64,000 bases of DNA from Hydrogenophaga palleronii_A (GCF_031457455.1 NZ_JAVDWU010000010.1:1-64000); one strand, 5' to 3'; counted from the first letter of the stretch, positions 53,840-62,077 are shown. Translations and numbers: made by a program. The notes: generated by a model not told the origin, from the letters alone.

Positions 53840-54895
53840 TCACAGCAGACTTGCGAGGAACTTCAGCTCGTTCTGGTAGCGGGTCAGCGATTCATTAACT
53901 TGGAGGCGCTTGCCTTCAATTGTCACGAAGCGCCCCACGTCCAGTGTGGCCAGCGGCGCCCTGGTGTTCCCAGAGATGCGGCCTGCAGAGTGGAAGTCGT
54001 CGAGCAGCACGATGCTGTCGAGCGGGTTGCTTGAGCTGAAAAGATGCTCCTTGGTCTTGATCTTGTTAATAACCTGCTGCACGAAAGCCTGGGTGGAATG
54101 ATCAGGTGTGTTGGCCTTAGTGCGGCTCCATCCGCAGTGAGTCATGGCGATCACATGAATCTTCGGTGCCGCTTGCGCCATACCCGCATCCTTGGCGTAG
54201 CGCAGGAAGTCCATCGACTCGTCCTCGAGCATCCGCAACGTGAGGTCAAACGCCTCAAGGGAGCTTTGATCGACTCGAATAGGCACAACAAGGGCCTCCG
54301 CTGCCATCCATGCGAGGTGAGTCGCTCCACCGAAGAACGGACTGGTATCGATGAGCGTCTTCGACGCCCCAAGTGCCTTAGCTTCCTGGCGAAGCAGATC
54401 ACGAAGGCCCATGAGGATTCGGCTCATCGCCTGGGAGCGCTTTACGGGGTCCATAACCGAAAGCTGGTTGAGGCCACCATACAGACTGGATGCGAACAAG
54501 AACAAGGAATTGGAACCCTTGATCGCGTAGCTTTTCTTGCCGCCTCGGAATGCATGGCAGCTCTGAGAAATCCGCATGCCGAGGTCGCCCGCAGCTACAT
54601 GATCCATTCCGGCTGCGACGTAGGGAATAAGGGCGTCGTAGATGTCCGGGCCCGTGACGTGGAGATCTTCACCAAGAAGAAGCTCGGACAAGTTGCGCTG
54701 GGGGCAGACATCAGCCACAAGAAGTGAATCGTTTCGCGACAACTCGTAGGCCAAGTTGAAGGCCAAAGTGGTTTTGCCGATGCCGCCCCGAAAAATCGAC
54801 ACCGCGTACCGGGAAAACTCCTTCTCGGGTTTCGGAAAGGTGCCGCCGTCAAGAACGGCGGCATGCCGATCCAAGATGTAAGTAAGTTCGTCCAC
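53840..54895 (-). CDS. ParA/MinD-like P-loop ATPase of accessory module
   Basis: This ~351-residue protein has a deviant Walker A near residue 36-46 (RGGIGKTTLAFNL; the usual first Lys is replaced by Arg but the catalytic GKTT remains), VADVCPQRNLSELLLG as the A' region, and TLIDTSPFFGG as Walker B-like. This is the ParA/MinD/Soj class that positions DNA or proteins. I chose GTG 54895 because AAGGAG lies four to five bases before it and it starts VDELTYILDRHAAV. It is followed by the 440-residue unknown protein and preceded by a 9-bp tandem array. Confidence 0.75.
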   Translation of the reverse strand: MDELTYILDRHAAVLDGGTFPKPEKEFSRYAVSIFRGGIGKTTLAFNLAYELSRNDSLLVADVCPQRNLSELLLGEDLHVTGPDIYDALIPYVAAGMDHVAAGDLGMRISQSCHAFRGGKKSYAIKGSNSLFLFASSLYGGLNQLSVMDPVKRSQAMSRILMGLRDLLRQEAKALGASKTLIDTSPFFGGATHLAWMAAEALVVPIRVDQSSLEAFDLTLRMLEDESMDFLRYAKDAGMAQAAPKIHVIAMTHCGWSRTKANTPDHSTQAFVQQVINKIKTKEHLFSSSNPLDSIVLLDDFHSAGRISGNTRAPLATLDVGRFVTIEGKRLQVNESLTRYQNELKFLASLL

Positions 54896-54952
54896 ATAGC
54901 TCCTTTGCAACAAATTGCGCGGAATCGTACACGATGCAGGACTACATGTAAA

Positions 54953-55015
54953 GCAGGTGATGCAGGTGATGCAGGTGATGCAGGTGATGCAGGTGATGCA
55001 GGTGATGCAGGTGAT
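54953..55015. repeat. Seven tandem copies of a 9-bp repeat
   Basis: GCAGGTGAT is repeated seven times without error (63 bp), followed by one degenerate copy (GTGAGTGAT). It lies about 58 bp upstream of the ParA-like start on the minus strand. It resembles an iteron or partition-site array, or a slippage-prone promoter element. Confidence 0.9.
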
Positions 55016-55146
55016 GTGAGTGATGAAAATCATTGGTAAAGGCGCGAAGCCAAGACTGCTGGGGCCACACTCGGGCCGAAAGCAAGCGCCACTCGTCAAC
55101 CACCAGCCCCCGTGCGCCTTCAACGCAAGTCGCCCATTAATTTGTC

Positions 55147-55168
55147 GACATTGTGCTAACTCAATGTC
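55147..55168. promoter_or_regulatory. Inverted repeat, candidate enhancer for the sigma-54 operon
   Basis: GACATTG-N8-CAATGTC is a perfect 7-bp-arm inverted repeat. Its centre is about 138 bp upstream of the predicted start of the rhodanese operon, a typical distance for an enhancer-binding-protein site. Confidence 0.55.
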
Positions 55169-55268
55169 AAACAGCCGGAGCCCACATCCCGGCGTCTCAC
55201 CTACGAAATTCCACATAAATCTTTAAGAATCAATAGATTACGAGCATCTGTCAACGCGCCCGCAGCCC

Positions 55269-55284
55269 TGGCACAACCGTTGCA
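55269..55284 (+). promoter_or_regulatory. Consensus sigma-54 promoter
   Basis: TGGCACAACCGTTGCA matches TGGCAC-N5-TTGCA at every conserved position, with the ten-base GG-to-GC spacing. Predicted transcript start is near 55296, giving a leader of about 37 bases to the rhodanese ATG. Confidence 0.85.
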
Positions 55285-55332
55285 AAAGAGCACTTAGGCC
55301 ATCCTGCCTTTTGCCCTTTTCGAGAGGTTTCC

Positions 55333-56223
55333 ATGAGCATCGACGCCACCCTGATCGCACCCGATCAACTCGCCACGCTGCAAGCCACCGAACCGGTGGT
55401 GATCATCGACACGCGCGACGCCGACACCTTTGCCGCTGGCCACATCCCCGGCGCAGTGAACCTGCGCGAGGTGTTCACGTTTCTGGCCACTTCCACACCC
55501 GAAGGTCTGCAGGAACTCAAGGCCACGTTTGCGAAAGCGTTGGGCGATGCCGGTCTGTCTGGCAAAGAGACGGCCGTGTTCTATGAAGACTCGATGAACA
55601 GCGGCTACGGCCAGTCGTGCCGCGGCTATTACCTGCTCACCTGGCTGGGCTACCCCAAGATCAAGGTGCTCAACGGCGGCTTCAGCGCCTGGAAGGCCGC
55701 TGGCCTGCCGGTGTCGACCGAAGCAGCCACGCCCACACCCGCCACTTTCCCTGAGCTGCCCATGGCAGACGTGATGCTCACCCAGGCTGATGTGCAGGCC
55801 GCGCTGGGCACCAGCACCGTGTTGCTGGACGTGCGCGATGTGGACGAGTGGATCGGCGACAGCTCTTCGCCCTACGGCAAGGACTTCGCGCCGCGCAAGG
55901 GCCGGTTACCGGGCGCGAAGTGGGTGGAGTGGTACCGCTTCATGAAGCCTTCGGCCCAGGGCCCGGTGTTCAAGACGCCGGACGAGGTGAAGGCCGAATG
56001 CGCCACCGCCGGCATAACGCCGGACGACACGGTGTACCTCTATTGCTTCAAGGGCGCGCGCGCGTCCAACACCTTCCTGGCGCTGAAGCAGGCTGGCTTC
56101 AGCGACGTGCGCATGTACTTCGGTTCGTGGAACGAATGGTCGCGCGACGACAGCCTGCCCATCGAGACCGGCCTGCCATTCGCCCCGGCCAGTAAACCCG
56201 CCAGCCTGGCGCTGGCGGCCTGA
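55333..56223 (+). CDS. Two-domain rhodanese sulfurtransferase
   Basis: This 296-residue protein has two rhodanese domains. The N-terminal one (~5-125) has DTRDADTFAAGHIPGAVNLRE but no active-site Cys. The C-terminal one (~145-285) carries the catalytic CFKGAR loop at Cys238. Such enzymes move sulfane sulfur from thiosulfate or mercaptopyruvate to cyanide or thiols. It heads the sigma-54 operon with OsmC, a flavin dehydrogenase-like enzyme and a rubredoxin reductase, suggesting sulfur-compound handling. GAGAGG precedes the ATG. Confidence 0.88.
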   Translation: MSIDATLIAPDQLATLQATEPVVIIDTRDADTFAAGHIPGAVNLREVFTFLATSTPEGLQELKATFAKALGDAGLSGKETAVFYEDSMNSGYGQSCRGYYLLTWLGYPKIKVLNGGFSAWKAAGLPVSTEAATPTPATFPELPMADVMLTQADVQAALGTSTVLLDVRDVDEWIGDSSSPYGKDFAPRKGRLPGAKWVEWYRFMKPSAQGPVFKTPDEVKAECATAGITPDDTVYLYCFKGARASNTFLALKQAGFSDVRMYFGSWNEWSRDDSLPIETGLPFAPASKPASLALAA

Positions 56224-56267
56224 CCCGTTTTCTTTTCAAACCCTCTATTTCACTTTCAGGAATCTTC

Positions 56268-56837
56268 ATGTCTTCCACCGACACACTCGAACCCACCGCA
56301 CCTGTGACCACCGTCAAGGCCTACTTGCGCCCCATCGACGCCAAGGGCCTGGCCGACTTTGCCGCTGGCGGCAAGGCCAACCCTGCGCGGCGCGGCACCA
56401 ACAAGGTCCACACCGTGATGGAGGGCCAGTACCGCTCGCTGTCGCACGTGGGCGAGAAGCACGTGGTGGTGGTGGACGAGCCGCTGCACTTGTTTGGCGA
56501 AGACACGGCACCAGCGCCCGGCGAGATCGTGCTCAGCGGCCTGGGCGGCTGCATTGCCGTGGGCGTGACGGCCGTGGCCACTTGGAAGGGTGTGAAGCTG
56601 AGCAAGCTGGAGGTGTTTCTGGAAGGCGACATCGGCAACCCGGCCGCCTGGGGCGCTGGCGGTGCGCTGGAGATGACGCCGCCGCAGATGGGCTTTCAGG
56701 CGGTGCGCGTGAAGGTGCTGGTGGAAGGCGATGCGCCGCGCGAGGTGCTGGACGAGATCGTGCAGCACGCGAACTTCTATTCGCCCGTGGCCAACAGCAT
56801 CCGCAACCCGATCCCGTTCGAGATCTCGATGGTCTGA
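56268..56837 (+). CDS. OsmC family protein lacking the second cysteine
   Basis: This 189-residue protein has the OsmC signature LSGLGGCIAVGVTAVA with Cys95. The second conserved Cys (normally CPVxNTL) is replaced: FYSPVANSIRN. Family members reduce organic hydroperoxides with a Cys pair; one Cys suggests an altered mechanism or a binding role. It is gene 2 of the sulfur-type operon, 44 bases after the rhodanese. Confidence 0.8.
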   Translation: MSSTDTLEPTAPVTTVKAYLRPIDAKGLADFAAGGKANPARRGTNKVHTVMEGQYRSLSHVGEKHVVVVDEPLHLFGEDTAPAPGEIVLSGLGGCIAVGVTAVATWKGVKLSKLEVFLEGDIGNPAAWGAGGALEMTPPQMGFQAVRVKVLVEGDAPREVLDEIVQHANFYSPVANSIRNPIPFEISMV

Positions 56838-56853
56838 ATGCCCCTCACCCCGG

Positions 56854-56877
56854 CCCTCTCCCGCGAGCGGGAGAGGG
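56854..56877. repeat. Perfect 11-bp inverted repeat
   Basis: CCCTCTCCCGC-GA-GCGGGAGAGGG lies in the 97-bp gap between the OsmC and dehydrogenase genes. It forms a tight 11-bp hairpin with a two-base loop. The CCCTCTCCC/GGGAGAGGG type is common in many GC-rich genomes and may be an RNA-stability hairpin. Confidence 0.7.
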
Positions 56878-56934
56878 AGTGGGATTTCCCGTTCGCCCTG
56901 AGCCTGCCCAAGGGCCACCCATCCTGGAGCTTTC

Positions 56935-58077
56935 ATGAACCCCGCCGACCTGCCGCCCGAACTGGCTGCCCAGCCTGCCAACCTCATTGAAGCCGTGCGC
57001 GCGATCGCCCAGGGCCCGCTGGCCAGCCAGGCTTACGCCATTGACCGCGGCGCCTACCCGGTGGATGTGATGAAACAGCTGGCCGCCACCGGCGCCATGA
57101 GCGCACACCTGCCGCAGACGGATGGCACGCCGGGCGACTACGGCTTGGCCATCGCTGCGATGGCGGAAGCGGCCAAGGTCTGCGGCGCCACCGGCTTCAT
57201 GATGTGGTGCCAGTGCGTGGCGGGGCTGTACATGCAGGCATCGGGCAACCCGGCGCTCACCGGTGAGCGGCTGGCACGCCACGTGCGCGGCGAAACGCTG
57301 GGCGGCACCGGCCTGTCGAACCCGATGAAGAGCTTTGCGCAGATTGAAAGCCTGCTGCTCAAGGCCACGCCGGTGGAAGGTGGTTACCGCGTCAACGGCA
57401 CCCTGCCCTGGGTCAGCAACCTGGGGCCTGACCACTACTTTGGCGCCATCGCATCGGTGCAGGTGGACGGCCAATGCGCGGGCCAGGAAATGATGTTCAT
57501 GCTGCGTTGCGACGCGCCCGGCGTCACGCTCAAGGCCTGCCCGGAATTCTCTGGCATGGAAGGCACAGGCACCTACAGCGTGCATTGCAAAGACCTGTTC
57601 GTCGGCATTGACGACGTGGTGGCCGACCCGGCCAAGCCTTACATCGCGCGCATTCGCGGCGGCTTTGTGCTGCTTCAGTGCGGCATCGCGGCCGGCATCA
57701 TCCAGGGCGCGATCGACAGCATGTGGGCGGTGGAAGGCCAGCTGGGCCATGTGAACCAGTACCTGGAAGACCGGCCCGCCGAGCTGCAGGCCGAATTCGA
57801 CGCGCTGGTGGCCCGCATCATGAAGCTGGCTGAGACGCCGTTCGACACCTCGACCAACTATTTCATCGACGTGCTCGACGCCCGCGCCCACGGCGCCGAG
57901 CTGTGTCTGCGCGCCGCCAATTCGGCCCTCATGCACCAGGGCGCGCGCGGCTACCTGATGAGCAGCGCCGTGCAGCGCCGTGTGCGCGAAGCGCAGTTCG
58001 TGGCCATCGTCACGCCGGCCATCAAGCACCTGCGCAAGGAGATTGCGCGGCTGAGCGCCGAGGAGATGCCGGCATGA
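56935..58077 (+). CDS. Acyl-CoA-dehydrogenase-like flavoprotein
   Basis: This 380-residue protein has the acyl-CoA dehydrogenase fold: an N-terminal helical domain, a middle domain with FMMWCQCVAGLYMQ and GGTGLSNPMKSF, and a C-terminal helical domain (ELCLRAANSALMHQGARGYLMSS). The catalytic Glu region of true acyl-CoA dehydrogenases is not evident. Operon company (rhodanese, OsmC, rubredoxin reductase, sigma-54 promoter) resembles sulfur-acquisition SfnB/DszC-type flavoenzymes, so a monooxygenase or desulfurisation role is plausible. The last codon overlaps the next gene (ATGA). Confidence 0.78.
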   Translation: MNPADLPPELAAQPANLIEAVRAIAQGPLASQAYAIDRGAYPVDVMKQLAATGAMSAHLPQTDGTPGDYGLAIAAMAEAAKVCGATGFMMWCQCVAGLYMQASGNPALTGERLARHVRGETLGGTGLSNPMKSFAQIESLLLKATPVEGGYRVNGTLPWVSNLGPDHYFGAIASVQVDGQCAGQEMMFMLRCDAPGVTLKACPEFSGMEGTGTYSVHCKDLFVGIDDVVADPAKPYIARIRGGFVLLQCGIAAGIIQGAIDSMWAVEGQLGHVNQYLEDRPAELQAEFDALVARIMKLAETPFDTSTNYFIDVLDARAHGAELCLRAANSALMHQGARGYLMSSAVQRRVREAQFVAIVTPAIKHLRKEIARLSAEEMPA

Positions 58078-59345
58078 CACCCGCCATTCAACACTCGCCG
58101 GTGGCCCAGGTCGTCACAGCCCTGGGGGCACCTGCATTCAGGCAGTACATCTGCCACGCCTGCGGCTACATCTACGACGAGGCCGAAGGCGATCCCGACA
58201 GCGGCCTGGCCGCCGGCACGCGCTTTGAAGACATCCCTGAAGACTGGGCCTGCCCGCTCTGCGGCGTGACCAAGAGCGACTTCGAACCCTACAGCGCGCC
58301 GAGCTTGGACGAATTGCGCGCTCGCATGGGCGACGCAACCCCGGTGGCGGTGCGCGGAGGCACGCCCGGCGTGGTCATCGTTGGCGGTGGCCGCGCGGGC
58401 TGGCAGATGGCCGAAGCCCTGCGCGCGCTGGACGCCGCCCTGCCCATCACCCTGGTGAGCGCCTGCGCGGCCGACGTGTACGACAAGCCGCTGCTGTCGG
58501 TGGCCATGGCACGCCACATGGACCTGGACCGGCTGGTGAAAGAAACCGGTGCCCAGGCCGCGCAGCGCCTGAACGTGCGCCTGCTGGCCCACACAGACGC
58601 GGTTCGCATCTGCCCCGACACGCGCAGCCTGCGCACCACCCGCGGCACACTGCGCTTTGAGCGCCTGGTGCTGGCCCACGGCGCGCAGGCCGCACTGCCG
58701 CCCACGCTGCCGGCCAGCATGTGCTGGCGCATCAACCACCTGGGCGCCTACCGCAAGCTGCGCGCCGCACTGGGTGAAACCGCGAAAGACGTGGTGATCG
58801 TGGGCGCCGGCCTGATCGGCAGCGAACTGGCCAACGACCTGGCGCTGGGCGGGCACCGCATCACCCTGCTGGACGTGATGCCCGAACCGCTGGCGCGGTG
58901 GCAGGCCGAACGCGCCGGCACGCAACTGCTCAATGCCTGGAAGGACCTGCCCATCCGCTTCATTGGCAACGTGCAGGTGGCGAGTGTGGAGGGCGTGGGC
59001 GAGCGCTACCGCATCACCACCGCCTGCGGCCAGCGCTTCCCGGCCGATCAGGTGGTGGCCGCCGCCGGCCTGGCCACCCCACCCCGCCTGGCACAGAGTG
59101 CTGGCCTGGCCTGGGACCAGGGCATTGCCGTGCAGCCGCAAGACCTCGCCACCAGCGACCCGCGCATCCATGCATTGGGCGACTGCATCAGCGTGAACGG
59201 CCAGACCAGCCGCTTCATCGAACCCATTGGCCGCCAGGCGCGCACGATCGCTGCTGCCATCTGCGGTGCTGCAGCGGTGCCTTACGAGGTGCGCGCCGCC
59301 ATGGTCCGGGTGAAGACGACTTCGCATCCGTTGACACTGCATTGA
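58074..59345 (+). CDS. Rubredoxin fused to FAD-dependent rubredoxin reductase
   Basis: This 423-residue fusion has a rubredoxin domain at about 20-75 (YICHACGYIYDEAEGDPDSG ... WACPLCGVTKSDF, four Cys for Fe), then an NAD(P)H:FAD reductase from ~95. The reductase has GVVIVGGGRAGWQMAEAL, a second Rossmann GxGxxG (IVGAGLIGSELANDL) and late GDCISVN. Electrons would pass from NAD(P)H through FAD to the attached rubredoxin and then to a partner, probably the preceding flavoprotein. Its ATG overlaps that gene by four bases. Normally these are separate proteins. Confidence 0.88.
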   Translation: MTPAIQHSPVAQVVTALGAPAFRQYICHACGYIYDEAEGDPDSGLAAGTRFEDIPEDWACPLCGVTKSDFEPYSAPSLDELRARMGDATPVAVRGGTPGVVIVGGGRAGWQMAEALRALDAALPITLVSACAADVYDKPLLSVAMARHMDLDRLVKETGAQAAQRLNVRLLAHTDAVRICPDTRSLRTTRGTLRFERLVLAHGAQAALPPTLPASMCWRINHLGAYRKLRAALGETAKDVVIVGAGLIGSELANDLALGGHRITLLDVMPEPLARWQAERAGTQLLNAWKDLPIRFIGNVQVASVEGVGERYRITTACGQRFPADQVVAAAGLATPPRLAQSAGLAWDQGIAVQPQDLATSDPRIHALGDCISVNGQTSRFIEPIGRQARTIAAAICGAAAVPYEVRAAMVRVKTTSHPLTLH

Positions 59346-59358
59346 GGGCTTCGCCTGC

Positions 59359-60507
59359 CTACTCGCTGAGCAGATCGATGTAGGCCTGGTAGCTGAAGGT
59401 GCGGTTCTTTTTTTGCCCAGTAGCCTCGGTCACGATGCCCAGTTCTTCGAGCAACTTAATGGCGGCGCTGGCGGTGGGAAACGTGGTGTGCAAGGCCTGC
59501 CTGGCCCGCTCCACCGTGAAACGCGGCATGGTAGGCAACAACTCAAACAGCCGGTAGCTGGCCGGCCCCGCTTTGGCGTGCTGCAGCAGGCGGCGACGGT
59601 CAGCGGTCACCAGGCTCGCCAATGCCACGACGTCCTGTTCGGCTTTGGCCGCTGCAACTTCGACGCCCTCCAGAAAAAAGCCCACCCAGGTTTCCCAGTC
59701 ACCTTCTGTGCGAATAGCAGACAGCCGCCGGTAGTACTCGGCCTGATGACGCTTGAGGTAGCCGCTCAGGTACATCAGGGGCTCGGGCAACAAGCCCCAA
59801 TGCTCCAGCAAGGCCGTAATCAGGAGGCGACCCATGCGGCCGTTGCCGTCGAGGAACGGGTGAATGGTTTCAAACTGCGCGTGCACCAGCGCCACCTTGA
59901 CCAGTGGCGGCAAGTCTCCGTCTGGCGCGTGAATGTACCGTTCCAGATCCGCCAGCAGGCCGGGCACCTGTTCGGCCGGGGGTGGCACGAACACCGCGTT
60001 GCCCGGCCGGGTGCCACCGATCCAGTTCTGGGAACGGCGCAATTCGCCCGGCTGCTTGCCGGTGCCGCGCACACCGTTGAGCAGCAAGCGGTGTGCGTCG
60101 CACAGCAAACGCACGCTGATGGGCAGGCCTGATGCGTCGCGCAGGTTGTCCTGCACCAGGCGGAAGGCCTGCAGATAGTTGGTGACCTCTTCCACGTCGT
60201 CGGTGTTGCTCACGGCAAGGCCGGCTTCGTCGTCAAACAGGTCGGTGAGCGTGGCCTGTGTGCCTTCGATCTGGGAGGTCATCAAAGCCTCCTTGCGGAT
60301 GGCGCTGTACAGCAGCCAGTCCACTGAAGGCACCAGCCCCGCCACGGCAGACAACCTGGCCAGGGCGGTTTGTGCCACGCGGTTGCGTTCCACCCAGACC
60401 TCGTCTGCCAACGGGGGAGCAGAAGGCGGCAAAGCGTGGGGGATGAAAGCCTTGACCGGCTCACCCAGCGTGGTGGTCGTGGCGTAGCGGCCTGTGGTGC
60501 GTGCCAT
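59359..60507 (-). CDS. Fic family protein with winged-helix tail
   Basis: This 382-residue protein has the Fic active loop HPFLDGNGRMGR (His near 216), which transfers AMP to protein hydroxyls. An N-terminal inhibitory helix carries the S-x-x-x-E-G motif (ALMTSQIEGTQATL). A C-terminal ~90-residue winged-helix (VERARQALHTTFPTASAAIKLLEELGIV) may bind DNA. Start ATG 60507. Duplicated palindromic sites upstream suggest autoregulation. The target is unknown. Confidence 0.87.
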   Translation of the reverse strand: MARTTGRYATTTTLGEPVKAFIPHALPPSAPPLADEVWVERNRVAQTALARLSAVAGLVPSVDWLLYSAIRKEALMTSQIEGTQATLTDLFDDEAGLAVSNTDDVEEVTNYLQAFRLVQDNLRDASGLPISVRLLCDAHRLLLNGVRGTGKQPGELRRSQNWIGGTRPGNAVFVPPPAEQVPGLLADLERYIHAPDGDLPPLVKVALVHAQFETIHPFLDGNGRMGRLLITALLEHWGLLPEPLMYLSGYLKRHQAEYYRRLSAIRTEGDWETWVGFFLEGVEVAAAKAEQDVVALASLVTADRRRLLQHAKAGPASYRLFELLPTMPRFTVERARQALHTTFPTASAAIKLLEELGIVTEATGQKKNRTFSYQAYIDLLSE

Positions 60508-60538
60508 ATGCAAGCTTTCTTGACATGAGGCTTTACAT

Positions 60539-60584
60539 ATTAAAGCAATCTTTAATTTGAAGACAGGCTTTTAAAGCAAACTTT
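60539..60584. promoter_or_regulatory. Duplicated operator-like sites upstream of fic
   Basis: ATTAAAG-CAAT-CTTTAAT (60539-60556) is a perfect palindrome; a second copy TTAAAG-CAAA-CTTT (60571-60584) follows. The copies are 31 bases apart (about three helical turns) in an AT-rich patch within the fic promoter region. They could bind the Fic winged helix itself. Confidence 0.55.
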
Positions 60585-60586
60585 CA

Positions 60587-62029
60587 TCACATCAGGAAAT
60601 CAAGCCAGTTGGCGAGCGGCGAAACCAGCCACATGCGCCGCACCGCCGCGCTGTCAGCCCCTTCGACCAGCGCCTCATAACCGCCGGGCTGCGCCGTGCC
60701 GACCACCGGGCGCGCCTGCGCCATGCGCGCGCGGATGTCGCGCCGCATCTCGGCAGCCAGCGAAGCGCTGTCACGGCACACGAGGATCAGCTCTGAGTTC
60801 AGGTTGGCCGAACGCGGATCGATGTTGTAGGTGCCAATGAGACTGATGGTCTCGTCAAACACAGCGCGCTTGGCGTGCACACCCCAGCGCGGTGAAGCCG
60901 GTGCGGGGTCGAGCGCCGAGGGTTCGCCGCTGTAGGCCCACACCTCCAGGCCCGGCTGCTGCAACCGGTCCAGCGCGCGCGCCAGGCTGGCCACGGTGTA
61001 GAAGGCGTCGGTGGAATACAGGCTGTTGGTGAGAATGCGCAGTTGCACGCCGCGGTCCAGCACCCGCTGCAACAGGTTGATGCCGTCGGCACGCAGGATC
61101 AGGTAAGGGCTTTCGACGTCAATGCGCTGATGCGCCTCCTGCGCCAGCCGCGCAATCTCCAGGAACACCTTGCGCCGCTCCACGCCGGAGCCCGGATAGT
61201 CGGTGACGAAGTGCACGTCGTTGCAGGCGTGCCAGCGCGGTTGCCAGCTGGCCTGCGTCACCCAGTGCAGGCGGGTCACTTCGTCGGCCGGCAACGCATC
61301 AAGCAAACCCGCGAAACTTGCGGCGGCTTCACCGGCGAACGGAGAGGGCGCGGTCACCCAGTCCGACGTCCAGTACAGATCGAAACTGTCGGCAATCGAG
61401 GCCACGATGGGGCCATCCACCAGCATGTCGCTGTCGAGGAAGTTGTAGCCCGGCGCCAAATCGAAGTACTCGTTGGCGATGTTGCGGCCACCCAGGATTG
61501 CCTGCTTGCGGTCTACCACCAGCAGCTTGCGGTGGGTGCGGTGGTGGGTGGCAAAGAAGCGCTCCACGCCGGCCGTGTTGTAGTAGCGCACCTCGATCCC
61601 CGCCTCGGCCAGGCCCTGCGCCGCCTGCGGCCCGAGCTGGAACACCGGCAGCGCAAAGTCCACCAGAATGCGCACCTTCACTCCCTGCGCGGCCTTGCGC
61701 GCCAGCGCCTGCGTCACCAGCCGGCTGGCGGTGTCGATGTTGTAAATGAAGAACTCCAGCTCGATGGACTCGCGCGCACTCTCGATCAGCTGGAGCCGCG
61801 CCTGCAGCGAATCACGCCCCACGTCCAGCAGGGCCAGGCGGTGTGGCGCTTTCAGCCGCGCGTCGATCGCTTTGTGGTGCGGCGCCTTGCCCAGCCACTG
61901 CCGCTCGGTCGCCTCCTGGATGCCCAGAAACGCCAGCGTGAACCCCAGCGGCAAGACCACCAGCACCGTGAACAGGGACCAGGCCAGCACACGCGGCCAG
62001 CGCCGCCGAACAGGAGGGGAAAATTTCAT
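60587..62029 (-). CDS. Two-HKD phospholipase D / cardiolipin synthase-like protein
   Basis: This 480-residue protein has one N-terminal membrane helix (~15-35) and two HKD motifs: HRKLLVVDRKQAILGGRN near residue 165 and HAKRAVFDETISLIGTYN near 390. This is the bacterial ClsC/YmdC-type cardiolipin-synthase layout. It probably joins phospholipids at the outer face of the inner membrane. Start ATG 62029 has AGGAGGGGA upstream. No clsC partner (YmdB) is adjacent. Confidence 0.85.
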   Translation of the reverse strand: MKFSPPVRRRWPRVLAWSLFTVLVVLPLGFTLAFLGIQEATERQWLGKAPHHKAIDARLKAPHRLALLDVGRDSLQARLQLIESARESIELEFFIYNIDTASRLVTQALARKAAQGVKVRILVDFALPVFQLGPQAAQGLAEAGIEVRYYNTAGVERFFATHHRTHRKLLVVDRKQAILGGRNIANEYFDLAPGYNFLDSDMLVDGPIVASIADSFDLYWTSDWVTAPSPFAGEAAASFAGLLDALPADEVTRLHWVTQASWQPRWHACNDVHFVTDYPGSGVERRKVFLEIARLAQEAHQRIDVESPYLILRADGINLLQRVLDRGVQLRILTNSLYSTDAFYTVASLARALDRLQQPGLEVWAYSGEPSALDPAPASPRWGVHAKRAVFDETISLIGTYNIDPRSANLNSELILVCRDSASLAAEMRRDIRARMAQARPVVGTAQPGGYEALVEGADSAAVRRMWLVSPLANWLDFLM

Positions 62030-62077
62030 GCGCTGATCATACGGAGCGCAGGGCACCCGCCCGCCGCTGACCCACCG

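Noticed and set aside
54953..55015. 9-bp tandem array read as a CRISPR or as coding repeats
   Set aside because: There are no spacers and the unit is 9 bp. The ITCITC coding extension of the ParA-like frame lies upstream of a better GTG start with a ribosome site.
57951..59342. 463-residue minus-strand frame opposite the dehydrogenase and rubredoxin-reductase genes
   Set aside because: It is antisense to two well-recognised enzymes, with no motifs.
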